Below are positions 13,622-20,837 of a DNA stretch of 48,698 nt, in pieces. Each line of letters opens with the position of its first letter. Positions within the stretch are counted from its first letter, which is position 1. Source of the DNA: a virus; the IMG/VR virus record IMGVR_UViG_3300037071_000430, positions 1-48,698 of that record; one strand, given 5' to 3'. A model generated the notes under the pieces. The model had not been told where the DNA came from and searched no databases. It saw only the letters and a program-made list of their open reading frames with translations. The position numbers and the translations under genes are program-made.

Positions 13622-13768
13622 TTGAAGCAAGGGCCACGGCGACCGGTGCCTGGGCCCCAGCCTGCCTGGGTCATGGACGACGGCACGGTGGTGCAGATCG
13701 CCGACGCCATCGTTTACACGCCCGCGCGAAGCACCGTGCCCGTGCAGTACCGCGACCCGCAGTTCTGA
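13622..13768 (+). CDS. Possible small protein, uncertain start
   Basis: An open frame ends at 13768 with a plausible C terminus (MDDGTVVQIADAIVYTPARS). No good ATG precedes it except 13673, which would leave only 31 aa. A TTG at 13622 next to GGGGAG gives 48 aa, and a GTG at 13646 gives 40 aa. It fills the gap between the Lys-rich protein and the first adsorption gene. Support is weak. Confidence 0.3.
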   Translation: MKQGPRRPVPGPQPAWVMDDGTVVQIADAIVYTPARSTVPVQYRDPQF

Positions 13769-13771
13769 CCC

Positions 13772-14044
13772 ATGAGCATTCGCCACGACACCACCGTCAC
13801 CAGGTCCAGCCTGTGGAACAACGACCATGTGGGGAACCTCGATGACCTCGATGACGTGGACGCTCCCACCCCAGCCGATGGCGACGTTCTCACGTACGTG
13901 GACTCCAGCGGCAACTGGGAGGCCGTCGCGGCATCGGGTGGCAGCGGCAGCGGTGGCGGGCAGATCATCATGTCGGAATACTTCTCCGACCCGCCAGAGC
14001 CAGTCTGGACCGAGGACGGCTTCGACTATGTGTACGCGGAATGA
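13772..14044 (+). CDS. Short tail-fibre-type protein, 90 aa
   Basis: The stretch [21 protein letters not shown] followed by [11 protein letters not shown] is the D-x-V-x-x-x-x-P-x-D-G-D-V-L-x-Y repeat commonly found at trimerising junctions of phage tail fibres. A Gly/Ser linker (GGSGSGGG) and an acidic C terminus follow. It overlaps the collagen-fibre gene by ATGA and probably makes an adsorption-complex subunit. Confidence 0.6.
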   Translation: MSIRHDTTVTRSSLWNNDHVGNLDDLDDVDAPTPADGDVLTYVDSSGNWEAVAASGGSGSGGGQIIMSEYFSDPPEPVWTEDGFDYVYAE

Positions 14045-14751
14045 CGATGAACATCGACGGCATGGCCGTGGGGTCGCTCCTGGCATCGATGTCGGGGTCC
14101 ATCACGACCCTTGAGTCGGCGCCCCAGGGCGGCGTGGGCGAGATCGGGGCAGAAGGCCCCCCAGGGCCAGAGGGCCCTCCGGGGCCCCAGGGCATCCAGG
14201 GGCCACCCGGCCTGGCCGGGAGTGCAGGCTCGCAGGGCATCCAGGGACCGCCAGGGATACAGGGCATCCAGGGCGTCCAGGGGCCGGCCGGCACGGGCAT
14301 CGCGGCAGGCATCATCGTCATGTGGTCCGGCTTGCTCGCCAACGTCCCGGCAGGCTGGCGGCTGTGCGACGGCACCAACGGCACGCCAGACCTTCGCAGC
14401 AGGTTCGTCAAGGGTGCGGCTGCCGGCGCCAACCCCGGCGTCACGGGCGGGGCATCGACGCACACCCATGCGCCCCACACCGGGATCATCAACCACACGC
14501 ATCCCATCACGGACCCCGGCCACGCGCACCAGTTCCTCCCGCGGTCGGCCACCACCGGGTCCGTGTCCTCCATAGTCACCGGGACGCTGGACACCTCATC
14601 GACCATCTCGGGCGCCAACCAGCCTCACGTCCAGTCGGCCACGACCGGCATCACGACCCAGAACCCGGCCGGTGGCGTGGCGTCCTACACGCATGACGCG
14701 CCCAACCATGAGCCCCCGTTCTACTCCCTGGCCTACCTGATGAAGACGTGA
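14041..14751 (+). CDS. Tail fibre with collagen-like stalk and tail-collar domain
   Basis: This 236-aa protein has a short N-terminal domain, then about 18 uninterrupted Gly-X-Y triplets (residues about 33-86, e.g. [15 protein letters not shown]). A phage tail-collar-type domain follows, beginning [20 protein letters not shown] and [11 protein letters not shown]. The His-rich [20 protein letters not shown] and the C-terminal [15 protein letters not shown] are hallmarks of that family, whose His residues often bind metal in the fibre core. It is expected to form a trimer in the adsorption apparatus. Confidence 0.85.
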   Translation: MTMNIDGMAVGSLLASMSGSITTLESAPQGGVGEIGAEGPPGPEGPPGPQGIQGPPGLAGSAGSQGIQGPPGIQGIQGVQGPAGTGIAAGIIVMWSGLLANVPAGWRLCDGTNGTPDLRSRFVKGAAAGANPGVTGGASTHTHAPHTGIINHTHPITDPGHAHQFLPRSATTGSVSSIVTGTLDTSSTISGANQPHVQSATTGITTQNPAGGVASYTHDAPNHEPPFYSLAYLMKT

Positions 14752-14767
14752 GGAGACACTTGCCGGC

Positions 14768-15913
14768 ATGACCAGGATCGACCTCCACGAGTCCAGCAAG
14801 CTCACGTTCGCGGAGTCCGCGGCGGCCAGCACCCCGGCCTCGGGCCTGGTGGTGGTGTACGCCAAGACTGATGGGCTCCTGTACTCCAAGGACGACGCAG
14901 GCGCCGAGACAGCCCTCAGCGGCGCTGCGCTGGCGGCCCACCTCGCGGACACCTCTGACGCCCACGACGCCTCGGCTATCAGCATCGCGGACGCCGGCAA
15001 CGACTTCACGGCGACCGACGTGGAGGGCGCCCTGGCCGAGCTACAGGCCGACAACGAGGCCCACGTCGCCGCAGCGGACCCGCATCCTGGGTACGTCCTG
15101 GAGTCCGCCATCGCCGCCAAGGGCGACCTGTATGTCGGCACTGCCGACAACACCGTGGGCATCCTGACGGTGGGCTCCGATGACGAGATCCTGATAGCGG
15201 ACTCGGGCGAGACCACCGGCCTCAAGTGGGGAGCGGCCCCTGGCGGCTCCGGTGACGTGGCGACCGACGCCATCTGGGACGCTGGTGGGGACCTCGCCGT
15301 GGGGACTGGCGCCGACACCGCCAACAACCTGGCGGTCGGCAGCGACTATCAGGTGCTCCGTGCCCGCGCGGCTGCCACCCTGGACGTGGAATGGGCTGGC
15401 GGGATGACGCTGCACGAGGAAAAGGTCGCGGGCGTGGGTGGGTCCGCCAGCTTCGACTTCACGAGCATCCCTGGCACGGCCCGTCACATCGTCATCGAGT
15501 GCATGATGCGCGGCGAGAAGGCTGCTGCCTTCGACGACCTGTACCTCCGCGTCAACGGCGACACCGGCACCAACTACGACATCCAGAGGTACATCTCGTT
15601 CCAGACGAGCGAGATCACGACCGAGCAGCAGGGCACGGCCCAGTGGCTCATCGCCCAGCCAGGTGGGGCCTCCGCGACTGCGGGGCTGTTCTCGTTCTTG
15701 ACCATCGAGATCCCGTACTACGCGAGCACGCTGTACCGCAAGAGCGGCACCGTCGTCGGCTCCGAAGTCACCGCCGAGAGCAGTGGCGGCGTGAGCACCA
15801 ACCAATGTCACATCCACTGGCGCTCGGCCGCTGCCATCACGCAGGTGACGCTGCTGTTCGCTGGCGGCGACGTGGCCGAGGGCAGCCAAGCGTCGCTGTA
15901 CCTGGTCAGTTGA
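14768..15913 (+). CDS. Tail fibre / receptor-binding protein, 381 aa
   Basis: This protein has low-complexity beta-repeat regions typical of fibres: TATDVEGALAELQADNEAHV, KGDLYVGTADNTVGILTVGS and GGDLAVGTGADTANNLAVGS. The last two form an internal repeat. The C-terminal half (from about residue 215) looks like a globular beta-sandwich with FDFTSIPGTARHIVIECMM. GAGG lies upstream, and the gene ends overlapping the next start (TTGA). Receptor-binding tip function is inferred from architecture and from the neighbouring fibre genes. Confidence 0.75.
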   Translation: MTRIDLHESSKLTFAESAAASTPASGLVVVYAKTDGLLYSKDDAGAETALSGAALAAHLADTSDAHDASAISIADAGNDFTATDVEGALAELQADNEAHVAAADPHPGYVLESAIAAKGDLYVGTADNTVGILTVGSDDEILIADSGETTGLKWGAAPGGSGDVATDAIWDAGGDLAVGTGADTANNLAVGSDYQVLRARAAATLDVEWAGGMTLHEEKVAGVGGSASFDFTSIPGTARHIVIECMMRGEKAAAFDDLYLRVNGDTGTNYDIQRYISFQTSEITTEQQGTAQWLIAQPGGASATAGLFSFLTIEIPYYASTLYRKSGTVVGSEVTAESSGGVSTNQCHIHWRSAAAITQVTLLFAGGDVAEGSQASLYLVS

Positions 15914-16335
15914 TCTGGGGAACCTCGGTCAGACGCACGACGGATTGGCCGACAGGCCCGTTCAACGCGACCGTCCCGTTCGACTCCGTGGAATACGATG
16001 ATGACGGACTGTGGTCGCCATCGTCCCCCACCATCCTGGGCCCCATACCGAAGGGTACGCCTGGGCGCAGGGGCGTCTTTTGGGCTTCCGCGATCTGGAC
16101 CGGGGACACCACCTACGCCGAACTCAAGATCTTTCGCAACGGTGACGCGAACAACCCCATCGCCGTGCAACAGCAGGGCAGCAACCCATCCAACTCCGGA
16201 GTGACGCTCGTGAGCCGACCGATCCCCTTGCAGGCAGGTGATCGCTTCGAGTTATGCGCCAGGTCTGGCGATCCGGCCCTCGTCCTGGGCGTGATGGACT
16301 ACTCGGTTAGGTTCGCAGTGGAGATCAGGGGCTGA
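15910..16335 (+). CDS. Jelly-roll-like adsorption protein, 141 aa
   Basis: A TTG start overlapping the previous stop (TTGA) is chosen; no ATG or GTG lies nearby in frame. The protein is all-beta in character. PFNATVPFDSVEYDDDGLW, GVFWASAIWTG, AELKIFRNGD and AGDRFELCARSGDP follow the strand pattern of C1q/TNF-type jelly rolls used in phage receptor-binding tips. The family is inferred by pattern, not by a conserved active site. Confidence 0.6.
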   Translation: MIWGTSVRRTTDWPTGPFNATVPFDSVEYDDDGLWSPSSPTILGPIPKGTPGRRGVFWASAIWTGDTTYAELKIFRNGDANNPIAVQQQGSNPSNSGVTLVSRPIPLQAGDRFELCARSGDPALVLGVMDYSVRFAVEIRG

Positions 16336-17228
16336 TGCCCAACAACCGCGGCATAGCCGTCCACGTCCAGGACCCTGGAGAGGTCTGGGCGACCGTCACC
16401 GCGTACGTCGAGGGCGACCGCATCCTCGTGACGTGGAACGACCTCCAGCTAGTGGTCACTCCCAGCGAGGCCGGCAACTCCGGTGCCGTGGAGCCTGTCT
16501 GGGAGGACTCGGACGGGTTCATCTTCCCGGATGACGACTTCGACTGGTGGCTGATCGGCGTCCTGGGGGCGGTGGAACTGTCGCAGCACTCGTCCGATAA
16601 CGTCCAGGGCGGGGCCGGCATCATCCAGGACGGCTCCACGATCACGGTCGGGGGCGACAACGTGGGGCTTCGTGCGGTCGAGATGGTGACGATCGCCACC
16701 CCTGACCTCACGGTGACGGTGGACGGCTTCGACGTGACGGCCTCGGACCACTTCGAGTCCAGCATCAAGCTCGACGTGCCGGGGATCGGGTTCCCGGCCA
16801 CCCAGGCCCCAGATGCCGGGGCGAACGTCCTGGACGACTACGAGGAGAACTCGTTCACCCCAGGCATGAGCTTCGGCGGTGGCACCACCGGCATCACCTA
16901 CGGCACGCAGGTGGGCAGATACACCAAGATCGGCAACCTGGTGTCCTGCCAGGGCCAGGTCATCCTGACCAGCAACGGCTCCAGCACGGGCGATGCCCGC
17001 ATCACGGGGTTGCCGTTCGCCTCGCAGAACACCGCGGGCCTGCTCCAGTCGGCCAGTGTCTCCAAGTACGCCAACCTCACCCTGGTGACGCAGCCCCTCG
17101 GGTGGGTCGAGCCCAACACCACGGCGATCGTGCTGCACCAGGAGGGCGTGGCCGCGTCCGTGGCGATCACCGAGGCCAACGTCGCGGACACCGCAGTCAT
17201 CGCGTTCTCAGTAGCTTACATGGTCTAG
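16335..17228 (+). CDS. Tail fibre/spike with FTPxxxFGG C-terminal domain, 297 aa
   Basis: The C-terminal 130 residues contain YEENSFTPGMSFGGGTTGI and GRYTKIGNLVSCQGQVIL, followed by STGDARITGLPF. That combination is a recurrent C-terminal beta-domain of phage tail fibres. The N-terminal part has WVT-type and GGAGIIQDGSTITVGGDNVG beta repeats, which suggest attachment to the virion or a shaft. It overlaps the previous gene by TGATG. Confidence 0.8.
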   Translation: MPNNRGIAVHVQDPGEVWATVTAYVEGDRILVTWNDLQLVVTPSEAGNSGAVEPVWEDSDGFIFPDDDFDWWLIGVLGAVELSQHSSDNVQGGAGIIQDGSTITVGGDNVGLRAVEMVTIATPDLTVTVDGFDVTASDHFESSIKLDVPGIGFPATQAPDAGANVLDDYEENSFTPGMSFGGGTTGITYGTQVGRYTKIGNLVSCQGQVILTSNGSSTGDARITGLPFASQNTAGLLQSASVSKYANLTLVTQPLGWVEPNTTAIVLHQEGVAASVAITEANVADTAVIAFSVAYMV

Positions 17229-17236
17229 GGGGAAGC

Positions 17237-17338
17237 ATGGGCGTCGTACCGGTAGACGTGGACATCGAGATCACGTTCCAGGTCGATGTGGACATCGACA
17301 TCCATTCCGGCGTGACCGTGACCAGCGGGTCTGCCTGA
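17237..17338 (+). CDS. Mini-protein A with alternating Asp/hydrophobic residues, 33 aa
   Basis: A GGGGGA site precedes the ATG. The protein contains VDVDIEITFQ followed by VDVDIDIHSG, a two-fold internal repeat of strictly alternating acidic and hydrophobic residues, which predicts amphipathic beta-strands. It is followed 3 bases later by a near-copy (17342-17449). Both lie inside the adsorption cassette. The conserved paired pattern argues against chance. The function is unknown; a calcium-binding or capping beta-module is a guess. Confidence 0.6.
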   Translation: MGVVPVDVDIEITFQVDVDIDIHSGVTVTSGSA

Positions 17339-17341
17339 CCC

Positions 17342-17449
17342 ATGGCCAGCGTGGTCGTGCCCATGGACATCGACATCGAGATCACATGGTACGCGGAGGT
17401 TGACATCGACATCCACACCGGTACCGAGGAGGAGGAGGAGGGAGGCTAG
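17342..17449 (+). CDS. Mini-protein B, paralogue of the preceding mini-protein, 35 aa
   Basis: The ATG comes 3 bases after the stop of mini-protein A. The core MDIDIEITWYAEVDIDIHTG aligns with VDVDIEITFQ-VDVDIDIHSG of its neighbour, and the tail is an acidic EEEEEGG. The DNA encoding the tail (GGAGGAGGAGG) also acts as the ribosome-binding site of the next gene, whose ATG follows the stop immediately. This dual use is a compact design. Confidence 0.6.
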   Translation: MASVVVPMDIDIEITWYAEVDIDIHTGTEEEEEGG

Positions 17450-17731
17450 ATGGCAGCCAACCAGAGCTTCGTCATCGGCGACTCCGTGGCCATCCGCTGC
17501 ACCATCCGCGTGGCCGACGTGCTGACCAGCCCCGGCTCCACCACGTTCCTCGTGGAGCGCCCGGACGGCACGGAGAGCAACCCATCGACGGTGAGCACCT
17601 CCACCGGCCAGCGGGACTGCGTGTACGTGCCCACCCAGGCCGGGTACCACCGGGTGAAGATCACCGGCACTAGCCCAGCGCCGTTCGTCCGCGAACGGAC
17701 GTTCTACGTGGCATCCTCGGCCATCTCGTGA
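17450..17731 (+). CDS. Ig-like virion-associated protein, 93 aa
   Basis: This small beta-rich protein has strands SFVIGDSVAIRCTIRV, TTFLVERPDGT and CVYVPTQAGYHRVKITG. The Y-x-P-x-x-A-G-x-H/Y-R-V pattern is typical of Ig-like domains that decorate phage tails. It starts directly after mini-protein B with a very strong GGAGG upstream. Its stop overlaps the next GTG. Confidence 0.6.
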   Translation: MAANQSFVIGDSVAIRCTIRVADVLTSPGSTTFLVERPDGTESNPSTVSTSTGQRDCVYVPTQAGYHRVKITGTSPAPFVRERTFYVASSAIS

Positions 17732-18273
17732 CCCTGGACCCGGCCGTCAGGGACAACCGCGTCGGCAGGTTCTCCACGAGCCCAGGCGAACAGCCTGGGA
17801 ACCAGCTATGGAAGAAGCCCTTGACCAAGGACCCGCTGAACCGCGGGTTCGTGATCCGCAACCTCAAGCCGTACAAGTCCCTGCGGAAGTTCGCCAGCCC
17901 CAAGGGCCTGCGCAAGCTCCGGGGCATGGACTTCCAGCGGTTCGAGAACATGGCGGCCCGTGCCGTCCTCCAGGACGCCGGGGTGAAGCGCCGGAAGCTC
18001 GACACCAAGATCAACGGCTTCGGGCAGCCGGCCCTCCAGAGGGCCAGGTCGAAGCTGTCCCAGGGGTACGACCGCAGGTTCCTGGGCCAGGAGGGCCCGG
18101 ATGTCAAGTCCATCCAGAACACCCGCACCCGCCAGGCCGCCAAGGAGATCATCAACGTGCGCAGGAACCGGGCCATCACCCGGACGAACCCGTACAAGGG
18201 CAAGGGCTACGACATCATGCGGGGCCATCGCAAGCTCCCTAGCGCCAAGCCCGTAGGGGTCCAGGCGACCTGA
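17728..18273 (+). CDS. Hypothetical basic protein, 181 aa
   Basis: A GTG start overlaps the Ig-like gene (GTGA). The protein is strongly basic across its length, with PYKSLRKFASPKGLRKLRG and NTRTRQAAKEIINVRRNRAI. It has no Cys, no membrane span and no recognised motif. It lies just before a helix-turn-helix protein that may be the small terminase, so a DNA-binding packaging or virion role is possible. Confidence 0.55.
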   Translation: MTLDPAVRDNRVGRFSTSPGEQPGNQLWKKPLTKDPLNRGFVIRNLKPYKSLRKFASPKGLRKLRGMDFQRFENMAARAVLQDAGVKRRKLDTKINGFGQPALQRARSKLSQGYDRRFLGQEGPDVKSIQNTRTRQAAKEIINVRRNRAITRTNPYKGKGYDIMRGHRKLPSAKPVGVQAT

Positions 18274-18770
18274 TGGTCAAGGTCGTGAACGGCCTCCAGA
18301 CCGCTGGGGCCGGCCATCCTGGGTACTGCAAGCTGTGTAGCTTCGTGGACCCCAAGCTCCAGGACCAGTTCGATCAGCGAGTCTTGGACTACACCGCGGG
18401 GCAACTGAACGACTGGCTGGCCTCCAGGCAGGTGGCCACGGTCAACAAGGAAACCATCTACAAGCACCGCAAGCACGTCCAGAACCCCAAGGACAAGTTC
18501 GTCACGGCGATCGCCAGGCGCGAGCAGGCACATGGCGTGCAGCCCGCCAGGGTCAGCGAGCAGGACTTCCTGGACGCCGTGGTGTCCCAGGGCCTACGGA
18601 GGGTCATCGACAGCCCTGACGAGGTGACGATCAACCACGCGTTGAAGGCCACCCAGATCAAGACCGCGTCGAAGTCCAAGGGGGACGCGCACAACATCCT
18701 CATCCAACTCTTTACCGGCAGGGTGCCGGCCGGCATGGCAGTCCTTGAAGGGGAGTACCAGGAGACATGA
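18273..18770 (+). CDS. Possible small terminase subunit / HTH protein
   Basis: This 165-aa protein begins with a CKLCSF knuckle and then QFDQRVLDYTAGQLNDWLAS. A turn and NKETIYKHRKHVQNPKDKF follow, a helix-turn-helix-like recognition helix seen in small terminase-type proteins. The C-terminal half is helical, with INHALKATQIKTASKSKGDA. It lies 4.1 kb before the large terminase gene with other genes between, so TerS is an inference. Another DNA-binding role is possible. Confidence 0.45.
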   Translation: MVKVVNGLQTAGAGHPGYCKLCSFVDPKLQDQFDQRVLDYTAGQLNDWLASRQVATVNKETIYKHRKHVQNPKDKFVTAIARREQAHGVQPARVSEQDFLDAVVSQGLRRVIDSPDEVTINHALKATQIKTASKSKGDAHNILIQLFTGRVPAGMAVLEGEYQET

Positions 18771-19129
18771 CAGTCGTGAATGGGGTCCAGATCTACCGAG
18801 AGGTCGCGAACCTAGCGCCCTACCCGCTCAAGTGGCTTGAGGCGCGCGACCAGTTGTACGAGATCACGGACCCGAAGGGCGTCCCGCATCTGTTCCTGGA
18901 CAACGACACTCCCAGGGACATCGACGTGACGCCAGGCATCATCGACGCCACGGTCGGGTTCGCGCTGTTCGACGCCGAGGGCGAGTACATCGGGAGCTAC
19001 CGCAGCCTTGACCGGGCCATCGCGGCCCAGGAGGGCGCGAAGATCGTCGTGCAGGCAGAGTTCGAGGGCGCAGCCCCGGACGATGACGTGAGGGTGGCCG
19101 ATGAGCCAGCTAGAGCCGTACCTTCCTGA
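18767..19129 (+). CDS. Hypothetical protein, 120 aa
   Basis: It overlaps the previous gene by ATGA. The protein is mixed alpha/beta, including YPLKWLEARDQLYEITDPKG and DATVGFALFDAEGEYIGSYR, with an acidic disordered-looking C terminus. No family is recognised. It overlaps the next gene by 29 bases. Confidence 0.55.
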   Translation: MTVVNGVQIYREVANLAPYPLKWLEARDQLYEITDPKGVPHLFLDNDTPRDIDVTPGIIDATVGFALFDAEGEYIGSYRSLDRAIAAQEGAKIVVQAEFEGAAPDDDVRVADEPARAVPS

Positions 19130-19517
19130 CAGCCAGGTAGGCGGGGTCGCGACGAGGATCTTGGATGCCGAACCGGTCCTCCAACGGTACAACGCCCAGT
19201 TCGCCACCGCCAGGATCGAGCCTCCTTGGCATGGTCTCCTTCCTGACGGCCGGGTTGGCTGGACTAGGCATCCCGTCATCCAGTTCGTCATCGCCAGCGA
19301 CCACCCCAGATCCAAGTTCTACAAGCTCCTGGGAAGCGGCAAGGACTCCAGGCACGTCACGACCGCAACGGCGTGGCAGCAGGCGTTCGAGCAGTCCGTG
19401 AAGGACGAGAAGCACCTCGTTTCGGGGGGCCAGATGTCCTCGCTTGAGAAGGTGTTCCGCGGGCTGGCGGCGAAGCACGTCAAGGAACTGAACAAGCTAT
19501 CCAACATCATCAACTGA
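19101..19517 (+). CDS. Hypothetical protein, 138 aa
   Basis: The protein has a central PPWHGLLPDGRVGWTRHPVI segment and a helical C terminus (SSLEKVFRGLAAKHVKELNKL). The long overlap with the preceding frame leaves the start slightly uncertain. The function is unknown. It lies between the HTH protein and a series of beta-rich virion proteins. Confidence 0.5.
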   Translation: MSQLEPYLPDSQVGGVATRILDAEPVLQRYNAQFATARIEPPWHGLLPDGRVGWTRHPVIQFVIASDHPRSKFYKLLGSGKDSRHVTTATAWQQAFEQSVKDEKHLVSGGQMSSLEKVFRGLAAKHVKELNKLSNIIN

Positions 19518-19530
19518 CCAGGAGGAACCG

Positions 19531-19947
19531 ATGGCAGGCAGTTCGCACACCCTGACCTCGCATACGAGGCCGGCACTCAGCACGATCGGCGTGATCTTGA
19601 CCGCGTTCGTCGGCGACGACGGCACGGGCGCCGTGCCGAACCTGGCCGTGAGCTTCCCATCGGACTGCGAACTGCTTGAACTCATCACCAACCCAGGCTC
19701 CACGGCGCCTGCGGCCAACTACGACATCACGGCCGTGGACGCGGACAGCATCGACCGCTTCCAGTCGTGCGGCCTGAACCGTCATACCACGGCCTCGGAA
19801 GCCGTGGCAATCATCTTCGCCACGAACTTCCAGAAGCCGGTGGTTCGTGCGGACGAGGCCCTGACCATCACCATCGCCAACCAGACCAACGCTTCGGCGA
19901 CCGGGACGATCGCCATCGTGTACCGCGTCCTGGACCGGAGGGCATAG
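19531..19947 (+). CDS. Virion-associated beta-rich protein, 138 aa
   Basis: AGGAGG precedes the ATG. Composition (Thr, Ala, Val, Ser) and strands such as STIGVILTAFVGDDG, ALTITIANQTNASATGTIAIVYRVL suggest a small beta-sandwich like capsid decoration or fibre-base proteins. The final strand motif is common in structural proteins. The assignment is by pattern only. Confidence 0.55.
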   Translation: MAGSSHTLTSHTRPALSTIGVILTAFVGDDGTGAVPNLAVSFPSDCELLELITNPGSTAPAANYDITAVDADSIDRFQSCGLNRHTTASEAVAIIFATNFQKPVVRADEALTITIANQTNASATGTIAIVYRVLDRRA

Positions 19948-19952
19948 CCACA

Positions 19953-20798
19953 ATGAGCATCAAGCAGGCGACCCAGATCTACACCGGGGGCGCGGCCACC
20001 GGGTCGGACGTGACTCGCGTCCGCGACATCACCCCGGACCAGTGGAACGCCGCCATGGTCGATGAGAACGGCGTGGCGTTCACGGTCACGGCCGACGAAC
20101 TGAACGCCCTGGCTGCGGCCGGCCTCAGCGCAGGCGAGGTGGGCGTGCTGAACGGCGTCACCGCTGGCACCGTCACGGCCTCCAAGGCCGCCGTCGTGGA
20201 CGCCAACAAGGACATCGGGAGCTTCCGCAACGTCGTCGCCGTGAACTTCGACGCCGGGGCCTCGGCCGTGGCGGGCACGGTGGACGTGTTCCCGACCACT
20301 GCCGCCAAGGGCAAGGTCTCGATCTCGAAGACCGACAACGACACGGACTCCACCACTAGCATCGTGGTCGGCGCCCAGGCCGCCGCACGGACCTACACCG
20401 TGCCGGACGCCCTGGGGAACACCCAGTTCCTCCTTGGGGTGCAGGGCACGACCGCACGCACCGCCACGGCTGACGGCCTGACGACCGGCACCATCGCTGA
20501 TGCCGGACGCGAGCAGTTCATCGTGGTCACTTCCGCCAGCGCCGACCACATCATCGTGCTGCCCACGCCCACGCCAGGGACCAGGGTGGCCCTCCTGAAC
20601 GGCGCCACGGGCTACGAGATCCGGTCCAGCGCACCGGGCACCGTCGCCATCAACGGCGGGGCCGAGGCTGATGCCGAGTCCGCCATCGCAGCCAACGTGT
20701 ACGTGGAACTGGTGTGTGTGTCCGCCACGGCATGGATCGGCCGGCAATACTCCACGGCAGGCACCCAGACGGCGGTCCAGGTGGCCGCAGCGGCGTAA
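19953..20798 (+). CDS. Head-fibre / fibre-type structural protein, 281 aa
   Basis: The N-terminal region ADELNALAAAGLSAGEVGVL, then NGVTAGTVTASKAAVVDANK, is a repeat-like segment frequently found near the base of phage head fibres and decoration fibres. The rest is a beta-rich domain with GTRVALLNGATGYEIRSSAP and a C-terminal AWIGRQYSTAGT. It is encoded directly before the spike gene. It may decorate the capsid or serve as part of the adsorption apparatus. Confidence 0.65.
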   Translation: MSIKQATQIYTGGAATGSDVTRVRDITPDQWNAAMVDENGVAFTVTADELNALAAAGLSAGEVGVLNGVTAGTVTASKAAVVDANKDIGSFRNVVAVNFDAGASAVAGTVDVFPTTAAKGKVSISKTDNDTDSTTSIVVGAQAAARTYTVPDALGNTQFLLGVQGTTARTATADGLTTGTIADAGREQFIVVTSASADHIIVLPTPTPGTRVALLNGATGYEIRSSAPGTVAINGGAEADAESAIAANVYVELVCVSATAWIGRQYSTAGTQTAVQVAAAA

Positions 20799-20837
20799 CG
20801 TTTCGGGAGATCCCACGTAGCCCAGAAAGGGCCTAGA

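Noticed and set aside
14137-14300. The repetitive GGNCC-type DNA looked like a tandem repeat or CRISPR-like array.
   Set aside because: It encodes uninterrupted Gly-X-Y collagen triplets, and there are no regular spacers.
17197-17418. A minus-strand frame rich in Met/Ser opposite the mini-genes.
   Set aside because: It is the complement of the repeated GAC-ATC codons of the two mini-genes, which have proper ribosome-binding sites and operon spacing.
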